Shown: in pieces, positions 12,561 through 23,724 of the stretch
How positions within the stretch are numbered: the stretch's first letter is position 1
Layout: each line of letters starts with the position of its first letter
Source: Vicia villosa
Taxonomy: Eukaryota; Streptophyta; Magnoliopsida; Fabales; Fabaceae
Length of the DNA stretch: 64,000 nt
Reading direction: 5' to 3'
Assembly: GCF_029867415.1 (NCBI RefSeq)
Contig: NW_026705390.1
Location: 310,001-374,000 of the forward strand
Made by a program: the position numbers and the translations under genes
Notes under the pieces: generated by a model
Databases searched by the model: none
What the model was told of the DNA's origin: nothing
The model's input: the letters and a program-made list of their open reading frames with translations, nothing else

Positions 12561-13767
12561 ACAAGGTTGTTAATAGGTGACATGAACGTCGTTTTCTAAG
12601 AAATGGTGAATATTTGTGGAGTATGCTTCAAGAAGATTCTAAAAATTGAAGAATTTTTCCAATTCAATTGTGCCACAAATACAGAGAGTTTAGGATGGAA
12701 CGTGAGGCATTCTAAGGAGTTACTTTGAAGCATTTTAAATTTGCTTCACACATGAAGTTGTTGGACGCATACGTGAGGCGTCCTAGAAAAACGCTGACAT
12801 TTCATCTCAAGAGTTATATCATATTTAAGGTTGTCCGATTCATGTAATGAAAGGATGAGACACCGTCACAAATTCAGTAGAAAATAAATGATGTTTTTAT
12901 GAATTTTGAGAGTTATTTTTTATAATTCATATGTAAACTTTTGATTGTTAGTAGATTGAAGATCTACTCTCTTTTAAATTAGATTATATTATTGTTAATT
13001 TGATTAGCTTACATAATAATCGGTAAACTAATTTGGCTTAAAACTATTTAGTATTAATTGTCATTGTTATTTGTTGTAAATATTATATTTTTCATCATAT
13101 TTTTTTTAATGCGTTTGAATCTTTCGTTTAACAACAGAAAAGTTCATCTTTGTATCACTTATCGTCACCAAATATGATTAAACTTTGAGGTTTTCGAACA
13201 TCCATTTTTTAAATAATATTAGATGCCCAAATTATTTATTAAAAGAAATAAGAGACGTCCAAATACGTGTGGCCATGCTTCACGGGATTAAAGTCTATAA
13301 ATCCCAACGTCATCATTAATTCCAAAGTGACAATTAAGTTAATATGGACCCTTGCTTTTCATTTCAGCTAGCTAAAGTACCAAATTTGGAAACTCTGCCT
13401 TTCAGAATACATTTATTCCATGCTAATTGTTTATGACTAGTGGTTGTGAATTGTGATGAATTACAACCTTACTCAAAAGTGCTAATTAATATAAGAATAT
13501 TGGTTTAGAACGAATGTATCAAAATTAGAATATTCTCAATGAAGAAAAACATCACTTCCTACTCACAATTTCTTATAAAATAGCAATTCTGTGCTTTTAT
13601 AGAAGCTAATATTCTTCTTGTTGTAATTGAATTTGGTAAGATTATAGCTTAGCTTAATTAGTTACAACTTAAGATGAATGACAATGCCACTACAACGACA
13701 TTGCCGTGTCTGAACAGCTACGGTGTATGCCTTACCACGTAATATTGATTGGAATTACACTAAATTT
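12561..13767. other. Intergenic, no gene; left flank of the short PMD element
   Basis: The first part may be the 3' untranslated region or LTR of the copia relic (stop-rich, repeated gtgaggc(a/g)t words near 12700-12790). The rest is AT-rich with no domain. The last eight bases, ctaaattt (13760-13767), are the left target duplication of the following element. Confidence 0.5.
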
Positions 13768-13835
13768 GAGAATTTCTTTGGCCACCTCCTTACCTTTTAG
13801 TCCACCTCTGGTGAAAAACCCAGAATATCCCTGAC

Positions 13836-13974
13836 TTCGGAAATGCATTTCCGAAATGCAAGAAAAATGTGTTTTCGGAGATGCATCTCCGAAAGCGCAT
13901 TTTTTTTTAAAAAAAATTTGACTTATTTCGGAAATGCACTTCCGAAAACAGCATTTCAGAAGTTCATTTCCGAA
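13836..13974. repeat. Left terminal palindrome cluster (4 copies)
   Basis: Copies start at 13836 (TTCGGAAATGCATTTCCGAA, perfect), 13874 (TTCGGAGATGCATCTCCGAA, perfect), 13927 and 13955 (imperfect). Each could form a hairpin or bind a symmetric protein dimer. Confidence 0.9.
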
Positions 13975-14147
13975 ATACTGCGCGTTTTGCAGATTAAGCA
14001 AAACAGCCCCCTCCCCCTAATCATTTACCCTAATCTTCTTCCAAACTCACACCCCAAGAGATTTTTGTGCAAACCAGTTCCAAGCTACCTCAAAGGCTCC
14101 ATCTACTTGCTCTATTACATTCAAAAGTCCTCCAATCCATTCAATCG

Positions 14148-14458
14148 GTAAGCATTTTGATTTTAAGATCTATGATTAAAATGTATATTAGGGTGTTTAC
14201 AAATAGCAAAAAAAGTATTAGGTTAAGTTTATACTGATATTTAGGATGTTTAGAATGTGTAGACATAAGTTTGATGTTTAGTTTAGGGGTCTGCCATGGA
14301 AGTTGCAGAAAACTTCCTCGCAGGGGTGTTTCGGAAGTTCATTTCCGAAAACACCTCCATCCCAGTTTTCGGAAATGAACTTCCGAACTGTATCAGAATT
14401 TCAATTATTTTTGTTTCTTCTTTTGTCTCGCATATTAATCGATTTCAATTGTTTACAG
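14148..14458 (+). other. Inferred 5'UTR intron of the PMD gene
   Basis: A good donor (CG/GTAAGC at 14148) and an acceptor (TTTACAG ending 14458) lie just before GAAC-ATG. Two further palindromes (14330-14349 and 14368-14387) are inside this interval. The intron is inferred from splice signals only. Confidence 0.5.
14330..14387. repeat. Palindrome pair in the PMD gene leader
   Basis: TTCGGAAGTTCATTTCCGAA (14330-14349) and TTCGGAAATGAACTTCCGAA (14368-14387), 38 bp apart, are reverse complements of each other. They match the terminal copies. Confidence 0.9.
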
Positions 14459-14462
14459 GAAC

Positions 14463-16522
14463 ATGTCAGGCAACCAACCAGCACGCATAAGACAGGGTAG
14501 GGAGACCCAGACTGCGTCGGCTAGACGCGAGCGGGCGGCGACGCAGCTGGCGTCGACCCAGGGACGGGGGCATGGTCGGGGACGCCGTGTGCGAGTTCCC
14601 GTGGGCGAGGGAGAGGGTACATCTGGTTCAGGATCTAGGAGTCGGCTGGCTCGGACATCTTCTTCCCGCCAGCGAGAGGAGGAGGAGGAGGTGGCGGCAG
14701 TGACTTACCACGAGCCGGAGGGGGTACCGGATGTTGACCCTCCAGCCGGGGAGGAAGATGAGCAGGAGGACGGCTATCCGGGAGGGCCCTTTGACACTTC
14801 CGTGCTGATTCACTACCACGATCACGTCGCTCGGCGAATCTAGGAGGGAGAGGTATTTTTTTTAATTTAACCGTTTATTTGTCATCATTTTTTATAATTT
14901 AACTGTTTATTTGTCGCTTATTTAATATATGTCGCTTATTTAATATATGTCGCTTATTTGTTTTTTTTTGTAACAGGAGAGAGAGCCGCTGAAAATGGTG
15001 AACCACGCCCGCAAGATTTTCAGTCTGTTTAAACCAGCAGCTGAGTGGTTTAACGACCATGTGCGAGGTTCAGGGCTCAGCGGGCTCTGCATGACGGGGT
15101 ACACCACCATCAGCACCGGCATGCAGGGTGCATTTGTGGAGCGCTGGCACAAGGAGACGTCCTCTTTCCACTTGCCGGTTGGGGAGATGACGATCACTTT
15201 GCATGACGTGCAGTATCTTCTCCACCTGCCGATTAGGGGGCCGCTGTTGACCCACTCCAAGATCCAGAGGGTGAAGGCCATTGAGTGGATGACGCTCTAC
15301 TTGGGCATGGAGCACGAGGTTGCTCACTTTGAGTGCGTCACGACTTCTGGGCCTCATGTCCGGTTCACCACACTGAGCACTTATTTTGACCACCATCTGG
15401 ACGCGGCTGCCGAGGCTGAGGGTGTGGGTAACGAGCTGTTCACAGAGTATTACCGCGGCTGCACTCTCCGGTGCTGGTACATGCATGTGGTAGGCGCTGC
15501 ATGCTTTGTGGACAAGAGTGCCAGGTACGTCGACGTGACCTACCTCCGCTACTTCATGGACCTGGATACCGTTCACCAGTGGAACTAGGGGGCAGCTACT
15601 CTGGCATACCTCTACCAGAAGCTGAATGAGGCTTCCAACTGGAGGACGAGGCAGTTGATCGGATCCTGCACACTACTTACGGTACGTTTTATTTTAACAC
15701 ATTATCGTATTTATTTATTTATTTATGTTTCGTATTTATTTTTAATACATTATCGTGTTTGTGTTTCAGAGCTGGATCATCTCCTACTTTTCCCGCATCC
15801 ACGGCTTCCACATCGATCCTGCGTACGTTGACGCCATGCCCAGGGCCGCCAGATACGCTCTCCAGAGGGGGAACGATGCGGTGGGACCATACCGTTTGTA
15901 CTTGGACCGCACGATACACAACGACGTCACCTGGAGGCCGTTCGCCGACTACGCCCAGATTGTCCCCTTTGACGGCATTGCTCTATATTCAGGCTGGTTG
16001 GCATGCGGGACCGGCATCATGGTCCGGTATCTCCCTGAGCGGTGCATGCGTCAGTTCGGATTCGTGCAGCGGATACCCAAGTCACCCTTTGAGGCAGCTC
16101 CCGACACAGTGACCCGAGTGCAGCTCACTGCCATATGGGAGGACTGGCAGCATCATGTGGTACCGCAGGAGTACCGTCTCACTCGGGTCACACAGGACTG
16201 GCACAGTGAGGAGGGGTACGTTACATGGTTCTACCGGGTGTCCCATCCTCTACTGAGACCCGACGTTCCCGGCGCTCCTAGGCCAGCACATGAGGAGATC
16301 CTGGAGAACCAGCAGGCCGAGGATGACCACGCCATTGATCTCCTGCCGATCTGCCAGCGGATAGCGATGCTTGGGCGGGACGCCTTGGATCGGGGTGTCG
16401 TTCTTCAGGGCGGTCCAGATGCAGTCGCCGTGATGGAGACGATCGTCACTGATGCGGGCCGTGCGGCGGGGTACAGGCGGCAGAGGAGGGCTCAGGGTGA
16501 GAGGGTTAGGCACACCCAGTAG
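14463..16522 (+). pseudogene. Plant mobile domain (PMD/MAIN-like) gene with two premature stops
   Basis: Inferred exons are 14463-14852, 14977-15681 and 15770-16522, all phase 0 with GT/AG borders (616 codons including stops). Exon 1 encodes a basic, Gly/Arg/Ser-rich then acidic N-terminus starting MSGNQPARIRQG. Exons 2-3 encode the PMD (PF10536-type) core with HKETSSFHLPVGEMTITLHD and GAATLAYLYQKLNEA. The domain is shared by transposon proteins and by Arabidopsis MAIN/MAIL1, nuclear factors in silencing and genome stability. TAG at 14841-14843 and TAG in WN-stop-GAATLAYLY (15586-15588) interrupt it. The second aligns with Trp of SWGSACLAYLY in the other PMD gene of this window, so Trp-to-stop is likely. 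GC content is clearly higher than in the surrounding DNA. Confidence 0.85.
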
Positions 16523-16729
16523 TGGTCGGGTTTATTTAGTTTTTGTTTTCGGATTGTATCTTGCGCACACTATTTACTATTTGGTTTGGCTTGTATATAT
16601 TATTTGGATTTTATTTATCGTATTAGTATTTTCTGTTTATATGTCGCTTATTTTATTTGGCGTTTGCGTTTAATTAAAATGCGAGACTGTTTAAGAAAAA
16701 ACATTAAAAAAAACACAGTTTCTGCATAA

Positions 16730-16907
16730 TTCGGAAATGAACTTCCGAATTCACCCCCCATGAGGTGTTTTCGGAAGTTCATCTCCGAAGACATGTTTTC
16801 GGAAGTTCATCTCCGAAAACACCCCCCATGAGGTGTTTTCGGAGATGCACTTCCGAATTATGGAAATTTTTTTTAAAAAAAAAGCGCTTCGGAAGTTCAT
16901 TTCCGAA
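16730..16907. repeat. Right terminal palindrome cluster (5 copies)
   Basis: Copies start at 16730, 16770, 16798, 16838 and 16888. Spacers between them share CACCCCCCATGAGGTGTTT, itself partly symmetric. The innermost and outermost copies pair with those at the left end as part of the long terminal inverted repeat. Confidence 0.9.
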
Positions 16908-16984
16908 GCAGGGGTATTTTAGGATTTTCGTTGGGGGTGACCCCCATAGGGAGGTGGCTAAAGAAATTCTCCTAAATTTATGGA

Positions 16985-17480
16985 AAATTTTGAATCAATT
17001 GGTGCACCACCTAGCGTTAACACATAACCTGATGTGGATTTTTGATCTTCAACATCACCACACCAACTTGAGTCGCTGTAACCCACTAACTTACATTCTT
17101 TTCCTTCATCAGCTGCAGAAAAAAATGCCATAGTTAAGAGTTCCTTTTAGATACCTTAGTATCCTCTTCGTCGTTGCTATATGTAATATTGTTGGCTTCT
17201 GCATGAATCTACTCATCATACCTACATTGTATGCTAAATAAGGCCTTGTATGACAAATGTACCTTAATGATCCAATAAGTCTTATGAACTATCTTACGTG
17301 GACATCATTTTCCTCCGAATCTTTCGACAATTGTTGTCTTGGTTCAGCAGGTGTCGAAGTCGAGTTGCATTCTTCCATCTTAAATATCTTGAGTATTTCA
17401 CTTTCATATCTTCTTTGATGCATCATCAATCCTCTACAACTTTTGTAGAATTCAATGCCAAGAAAATATGAAATTGAAAT
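16985..17480 (-). pseudogene. Ty1/copia RT C-terminus and RNase H start, relic
   Basis: Minus-strand translation reads from RT to RNase H: YFLGIEFYKSCRGLMMHQRR, then LIGSLRYICHTRPYLAYNVG, KRILRYLKGTLNYGIF and KECKLVGYSDSSWCGD. The last contains the YSD..W motif that opens copia RNase H. The reading needs frame changes (stop codons near the FF-SADEG region). The RNase H stops shortly after TSGYV...GGAP, and the left flank of the inserted PMD element does not continue it, so the copia copy was already truncated. To the right it ends at about 17480, just before the LTR-like sequence hit by the Ogre element. Confidence 0.85.
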
Positions 17481-17554
17481 TCTGGCACTTAACTAGACAA
17501 ATGTTGTTTACGATGTCACAACACCAGGATGTCAAACACAATGTCAAGTGCAAT

Positions 17555-20500
17555 TGTAATACGGTGAACTGAATTTATTTGAAATGTGCGGATAGCAAGA
17601 GTCGCCACCGACTTTTATTTTATCCAATTTAATAGAAAGGCTAAAAGAACAGGAAAAACCTTTTAAATAAAAAACAGGGTTCGGGGGGTAATTATGCAAA
17701 GGGAAGGTGTAAGGCACCCTTTGCATCCATGGTTTTCCATGGGCTCTTAATTGCTTTGCTCTTTTTCGTTCCGAAATGTAGAAGAAGTGAATATGAACTT
17801 TAGCTCGTAAATGAGCATAGCCATTTTGAAGGTTTATGAGAAAGAATATGAAAAAAAAGTTTTTAGCCAGAGCAAGGCAATTAGGGGCAATTACCTTAAT
17901 AATGTAGAAAGTAGTTCTTTTAGCCTTTCAGGGTGAAAGGGTCTATCCATGCCATAAGAGGGCAGGAAGCCTTTCATTTGGAGGTTGAAGGATCGTCGCA
18001 ATATCGTTCACCATAAGACTGTCCCATGCCATAGAGAGGCAGGTAGTATAAGGGAAGGATCAGAATAGCCTTTCGTAGGCAACCAGAGGATACCTCATCC
18101 TTTCGTAGGCAACTTCCGAGGGACGAGATCATATGAGTGTATCGAAGGTAGCATCATTAGGGACTTATGATCTTTGCATAATCGAGGCAACATGGCTGAG
18201 GTATCCTCATATTCGAGGGACATGGCTATTCTGCAAAAAACACAAGGCAACAGGCAACAAGGCAACAAGGCAACAAGAGGGGTTACCAAAAAGTGTGCGT
18301 GGGTGCAACAATCACGTGATTAAATTCAATTATTTATCTTGTAATTAGTTATCCTAATTCAGTTCAAGGCTTGCACTCCCTAAGATTACTAACCACGCAA
18401 TAGTATAAACAACATAATTAAAACATGGGAAAGGGGAAAAAGAAACCAGCGGGGGAAAGGGAAGATGAAACTAGCGGGTTTGACATAAGTAATAACTAAA
18501 AACAGAAAAAAATAAAAAGGACTGAGTTTAGGGTTACCGACTATTCGTGCTTTGGCGGTTGGCAAACCCTGAAAATTGAAAAGATGCAAGCAAAAGTAGG
18601 GTGAGAGCATTATCAGTTCAGAGGCAGACATAGCTAACCCTAATAAAAAATAAAAAGATAAAAGAAATTAAAATAAATAGATAAACACTTAGCTTTGAAT
18701 TTGATCTGGTATGATTCGTAGTCAGGGGTACTCGAGGTTAACCCTGAAAAAATTGGCAGAGCAAAGGCAGAAAAAAGGTGAGTGTAGGCAGAATTCATTA
18801 CATTTGAAGGCAAACCCTAATTCTAATTAAAATAACAAATATTTAAATAAGGATTAAATCGGGACTTAGCTTCGTAATAGGCGTGGCGCGTTATCGGGAG
18901 GTATCTAAAGATTGCCCTGAAAAGAACACACAAAGAAATATTTTTTCAGTGTATGGCAAGTTCTCGTAAACCCTGATTCGGGCACAAATTGACTAAGTTT
19001 AATAAAAAAAATTAAAATCGAATTGATTAATTATTGGTTTTCAACCTAATTAACTAAATTGGAGAAAATAGGGTTCGATTAAATTTCTAATCCTAATATG
19101 TAATTTTTTAACAATGAATAAAATTAATAGTCAAATAAATGATCTAAACAATTTAAAATAATGAAAAAAACAATTAAAATACAATTAAAACAAATAAATA
19201 TATTCTCATTATTTATTATGCCTTTTTTAGAAAAAAGAGAAATTAACTTTGTAAAAAGAAATTAATTTAGAAGGGTTTTTAGAACAAATAAATAAAAAAA
19301 CTACAAAAAAAATGAAATAATATAGAAAACTTATCTGACTAATCCTGTGTGGTATCCTTGAGTATCCTCCATGAGGAGGCGCCTTCAGCGTCCTTGGATC
19401 TGGCTTTGATGAAGATCTGGTGGTAGAGATTGGAGGGAACACCATGGTCCGGCATTGGTTGTGTGCACTGGATCTGTATACAAGAAGTACGAAGAAGTGG
19501 TAAAATAAATTGTGGAGCTCTGGGATCGAACCCATGCCCTTTGGATCACATGCCTCACACGTCAACCACTTGCGCCATGCTTCAATGTTGTTCATATAAT
19601 CCACAACCAAAATAATAAAAAAAAGCAAACGACTCAGTTTTTAAAAACGAAACAAACGCGCGCTGGCCTTGTCTTCTTCGTGGAGACCCCTTTTTACCAG
19701 GAGCCTTTACCTACGGGCAGGACTGTTGGTACAACCTGTTGCTACGAATTTCAAGTGTCACTAAATATCTGCAAACATCAAATTCGTTATACGATTCAAA
19801 TAAATCCAAATAAATCATCCAATTACACTAAATACCATCCCCTGAACACAATGAGACCATCGATTGGGGATAATTTTATCTCTAATTGAAATTCCCCAAT
19901 TTGGAGCTTGTGTGACCTAACAATGGTGGATCCTCGACCTTGCAACAAATCTCAAATCAAAGTATACAAAAACGGCGTAAACAATCATCTAAAGCATAAA
20001 AGGTAATCGAAATACATCAAGAATGCGCTAACATATGAAAACGAGATCGAGTTTGGTGGAGACATACCGTGACTTAATGCTCGCGATTCTGTATGCTTCA
20101 ATTGAAGAAGATAATTGCAACAACTTCAGAAACACCCAGGGAATGCGTTTGAAACCTTAGAATGCTTTGAGTCTCTTTCTATCTCCAAAAGCGACTTCCA
20201 CTTGTTCTTGACATTTTGAAGCTTTTGAGAAGAACTTGGATGCCGAATCCTTATGAATTTCGTCCCCTTTGCATTAGGATAGCTCTCAAATGAATCATTT
20301 TTAGACTTGGCATGTGAGAGACAAAGTTGTAGAGAATCAAATTTCCTTCAAAATAAGCTTTGGATGGAAAATTTCTGATGTTCCATGTGAGAGTTATGGC
20401 TGGTCAAAGTTCAATTGACTTTCTCCTATACAAACCCTAATTTAGAAACTTTTTGAACTGTTGATTTTTGGTCTTTCCTTGATGAAACATGATCAATTCT

Positions 20501-20848
20501 TGATCAAATGGTGAATGATACTTAAATATGAGGATGTCGACAAAAAATCAGGAGTTTTGACTGTGCTTTGACCACAGTTGACTTTTAGGTCAAATCAGAC
20601 GATTGTTGACTTTCTGAGCAATTGAGTGATCAATCTTTTGAGTTGAGACCTGAAATTTGTCATGGAGGTAATATGGGGTATCATAGACCATATGGGATAC
20701 CTTGGAGCCTTTGGTTCACTGATTTTCCCTCACAATAACAAAACCCTAATTCTCTGAGTTTTATTTAGGAGAGTGTGTCTTGGAGCTTTGTGCTTTGATT
20801 TGAATTTTGAATAGAAGAAATAGTATGGGCAAATTTTGGGGTATGACA
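17555..20848 (-). repeat. Sense 3' LTR of the Ogre-type element
   Basis: This 3294-bp copy matches 26285-29557 throughout. It contains 37 bp around 18145-18185 that the other LTR lacks, bounded by the repeated word atcga(a)gg. The open frames inside (for example 19227-19628 on the minus strand) also exist in the other LTR but show no codon conservation I can recognise. Confidence 0.93.
19510..19600 (-). ncRNA. tRNA-like Pol III box A/box B segment in LTR (degraded copy)
   Basis: Minus strand reads TGGCGCAAGTGGTTGACGTG (box A-like), then GGTTCGATCCC (box B). This copy has a mismatch in the T-arm stem, where ATGGG pairs with CCCAG. It is probably a tRNA- or SINE-derived insert in the LTR family, and there is no evidence that it is transcribed. 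See the better copy at 28218-28308. Confidence 0.45.
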
Positions 20849-23724
20849 GCTGCCCCTGTTCAATTTTCTTAAACCTGAAGATGTAGAGTGGTTTGTATAC
20901 TAGTCGGAATCTGAAGGTAGAAGAGGATTGAACACTAGAATACCCAGGAATTTGCCCTGGCTGAAACAAGGACTTTTGCCGGAGACGGGCTTAAGGATGC
21001 CGTCCAGGTGTATGACAGGAAATTTATCGGTGATAGGCTTACAGGTGCCATCTGGATGTATTGACGTGCGTCAGACATGCTTCGTATATTAGACCGTGTT
21101 TGTGGTGTCAGAATTAAGTTGTTGGTTTGATTGCTGTGACTCCATCGTCGTGACTACATTGCCATGATTGTTTCCGAACTGAATACCGGGATTAGATACG
21201 TGACTCAATTGTCGTGACTCTATTGTCGTGGCTCGATTGTTGTGATTCCATTAAGGTGACTCAATTGTCGGGATTCCATTATCGTGACTCAGCTGTCGTG
21301 ATTCCATTATCGTGACTCAGTTGTCGTGATTCCATTATCGTGACTCAGTTGTCGTGATTCCATTATCGTGACTCAGTTGTCGTGATTCCATTATCGTGAC
21401 TCAGTTGTCGTGATTCCATTATCGTGACTCAGTTGTCGTGATTCCGTTATCGTGACTCAGTTGTCGGTCTTTTCTGAACTGAGTGTCATGATTAAGTCTG
21501 TCTCTTTCTTTGATTGTGTCGGCATCGTTCGCGGTGGCCGAATTAGATCTTGGAGAGATGATCGTTTCAGTACCGTTCATAGTAACTAAATTAGATCAGA
21601 GATATTGTTCATCTGCTGGCACTTGCATCCTGAAAAGTAGAGTTAGTCTTCATGCAATGATATGATGCATGTATTATGAATTTCTCAAAATAATTAAGAA
21701 ACTTGCAATTTATTATGATGTAATGTATGCAATGTATGAATATGTTTATGATATATGATGTCAGAAGATGATTTATCCTTGATTGAGAAAATAAATCTTT
21801 GTATCATTGTGATTTTGATGTCTGATCTTGTTTTTGAAGATGCTCAGCTGGAGATTTATGAGTTTTGCTTGGGGGTGACCAGTAACTTGATGTACCCTGA
21901 CTGGGGATTTAGAAATATTAATAACCCACGTTTGGAGAAGAGAAGAAGGTCGGGGAAACGACGATGTCAAAGATGTGAACTCTGTTGAGGAGCTATGTCT
22001 TTTGTTGGACGAGTACGTTTGAAGATATCTTCTTTGAGGATTACTCTGTGGGGATATGATCCTGTGAAGTCGACTCTGTGGGGAGGCATGGATGCCTTGA
22101 ACATTGCCCCCCAGTGTTTATAGTAACTATCATTCCTGGACTCGCTTTGATTGGAACACCAGTGAGTATTGATCGAAGTTTTAATTATGCCTTGTATAAC
22201 TTTGCCCCAGCTATTAGGGAACTTAGAAGAGGTTCGCCTCGCGAGGACTTTATGAGATGTGCACTATGGGTGACATGCCCCTAGTACTTAGTATGATGCC
22301 CCTAATTGATCGGGAAGTAGCTTCAGACCCACTAGGGTATATGCCTCTGATTGTTTGGCATTTTTTAGAGATTCTTGGAATCTTGACCTGATTGCCCCAG
22401 ATTGATTGGGCAAAACGTGTCATGCCCGTTGTATTCATTGACTTCTAGTTAACTGAGTCAGTTATAAGGGATGCTGCTGCTGAAATAGTTTCGTCTGTCG
22501 GGATGACTTTTAGTCATTAGTCGTACCCTGTGCAGATTCTTTCTGATGCTAGCATTTGAAATTATATAGCAGAATATGTTTAATAATGGATTCATGAGAT
22601 GCAATGCATATGTCTGTCTTGAGTTTGTTGAAAAACATTAAAACTGGGTATGCAAAAGCGTGATGTTTATAAAACGTGATGTTTGTAAAAAAAATGAAGT
22701 ATCAACTCAGCATTTGTGGTAAACCTTAAGGAGTCAGGATACCTTTCTTGGTGACAGTATGCTCTTGAACTAACCATGCTTCAGTTAGGACTTTCAAGGG
22801 TTGTAACGTGGCTTGGTTCACGGTTTAAGAAACAAAGGATAAAGGCTCAAAGTTTATTTGTACCCTTCCCAATCTTTGTGATGTTCTTCGATCCTATGCT
22901 CAGTTAACTTTGCGTTTAAGTTCTAGCAGAGCTTTGTAATATTGACATTTGATGATGGTTAAAGCACCGGTAGTTTATTTGGACAGGCAGTCATCCTTTT
23001 TTTGTAATTCTTTTTCTTGTGTCGAGGATTTGTAATGACCTCTTTTGAAATGTTTTCTTTTGCCGAGGATTTTTAGCAACCTCCTTTTTGACTTTGTTAT
23101 CCCTAACTTTTGCCTGAACTGTTTATTTTGAGATTACAGTCAGCGGGATGTTTCGACTTTTCGATAAGTCTCCTTCATAGGTTTTGACTTAACAACTTTT
23201 TCTTTTTGGTGGATATTGACTGCATGACTTACTGGTTGCGGGAACCCATCATTATTTGCATAAACAACAGCTAGTACAATCGAGTTAACCGAGTAACTAC
23301 CCTGCCCCAGGTTGTGATTAAGGGTTTAATTTGTATGAGAAAGAAACTTCTACTTCTTAGGCTCAAAGGGGTTGACGAGGGATTATCATCCTTATATCTC
23401 CACTGTTTAGGAATTGAAACAATGCCTGTACATCGTCAACATAGTCCGTTCAAAAGCATACTGTATGAGGTTGCGGTATCATTTTCGTCATCCTCCCTCA
23501 AAAGGCTTACAGCTTAGCAGGAGTTGAATAAACATAAAACATATGCAAAGTAAATACGCAATTTTAAACAAGTGGTAGTGAAATAATTTATTCAAGACAA
23601 AAATATGCAATGTACTGATGATGATTATTAAAACAGATAATGTCTATCATAAGTCGAATGTTTAAACAAACAGAATAGAAATTTGCAAATGAAAGTAAAA
23701 CTAATGATCTGAAAGTTCTTCCTT
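20849..23724 (-). other. Post-gag untranslated region of the Ogre-type element
   Basis: Downstream of gag in sense orientation there are 2.9 kb with many stops in every frame and no RT or integrase motif. The element's pol is therefore missing. A purine tract, gaacaggggcagc in sense, directly abuts the LTR (20849-20861) and is the likely polypurine tract. A 28-bp tandem array lies at about 21195-21470. Short plus-strand frames here have no recognisable domain. Confidence 0.75.
21195..21470. repeat. 28-bp tandem array in the Ogre-type 3' region
   Basis: The unit is ttgtcgtgattccattatcg followed by tgactcag, about nine copies. The central ones are nearly identical and the left ones diverged (ctcaattgtcgtgactctatt and similar). 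A looser version extends to about 21140. Tandem repeats in this position are known for Ogre elements. Confidence 0.9.

Larger units (their letters stand above)
13768..16971 (+). mobile_element. Short PMD-carrying DNA element (MULE-like, non-autonomous)
   Basis: The element of 3204 bp is bounded by an inverted repeat: GAGAATTTCTTTGGCCACCT at the left, and at the right the complement with one difference. It is flanked by a perfect 8-bp duplication CTAAATTT (13760-13767 and 16972-16979). Similarity of the ends continues inward for roughly 100 bp. The interior holds one spliced PMD gene and no transposase. Both ends and the 5'UTR intron carry eleven copies of a 20-bp palindrome based on TTCGGA...TCCGAA. 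TSD length and end sequence fit a MULE-type element but do not prove the superfamily, since 8 bp also fits hAT. It sits beside an antisense copia RT relic. Confidence 0.82.

Noticed and set aside
15070..15576. 168-codon antisense frame over the PMD gene
   Set aside because: Shadow of the GC-rich PMD exon. The plus strand has the domain motifs and splice sites.
19227..19628. 133-codon minus-strand frame in the Ogre-type LTR, with a 116-codon counterpart at 27988-28338
   Set aside because: Part of the tRNA-like LTR segment. Its presence in both LTRs reflects LTR identity, not selection, and composition is low-complexity hydrophobic.
21195..21470. CRISPR-like regular repeat
   Set aside because: The units are contiguous without unique spacers and lie in a plant retroelement, so it is a simple tandem array.
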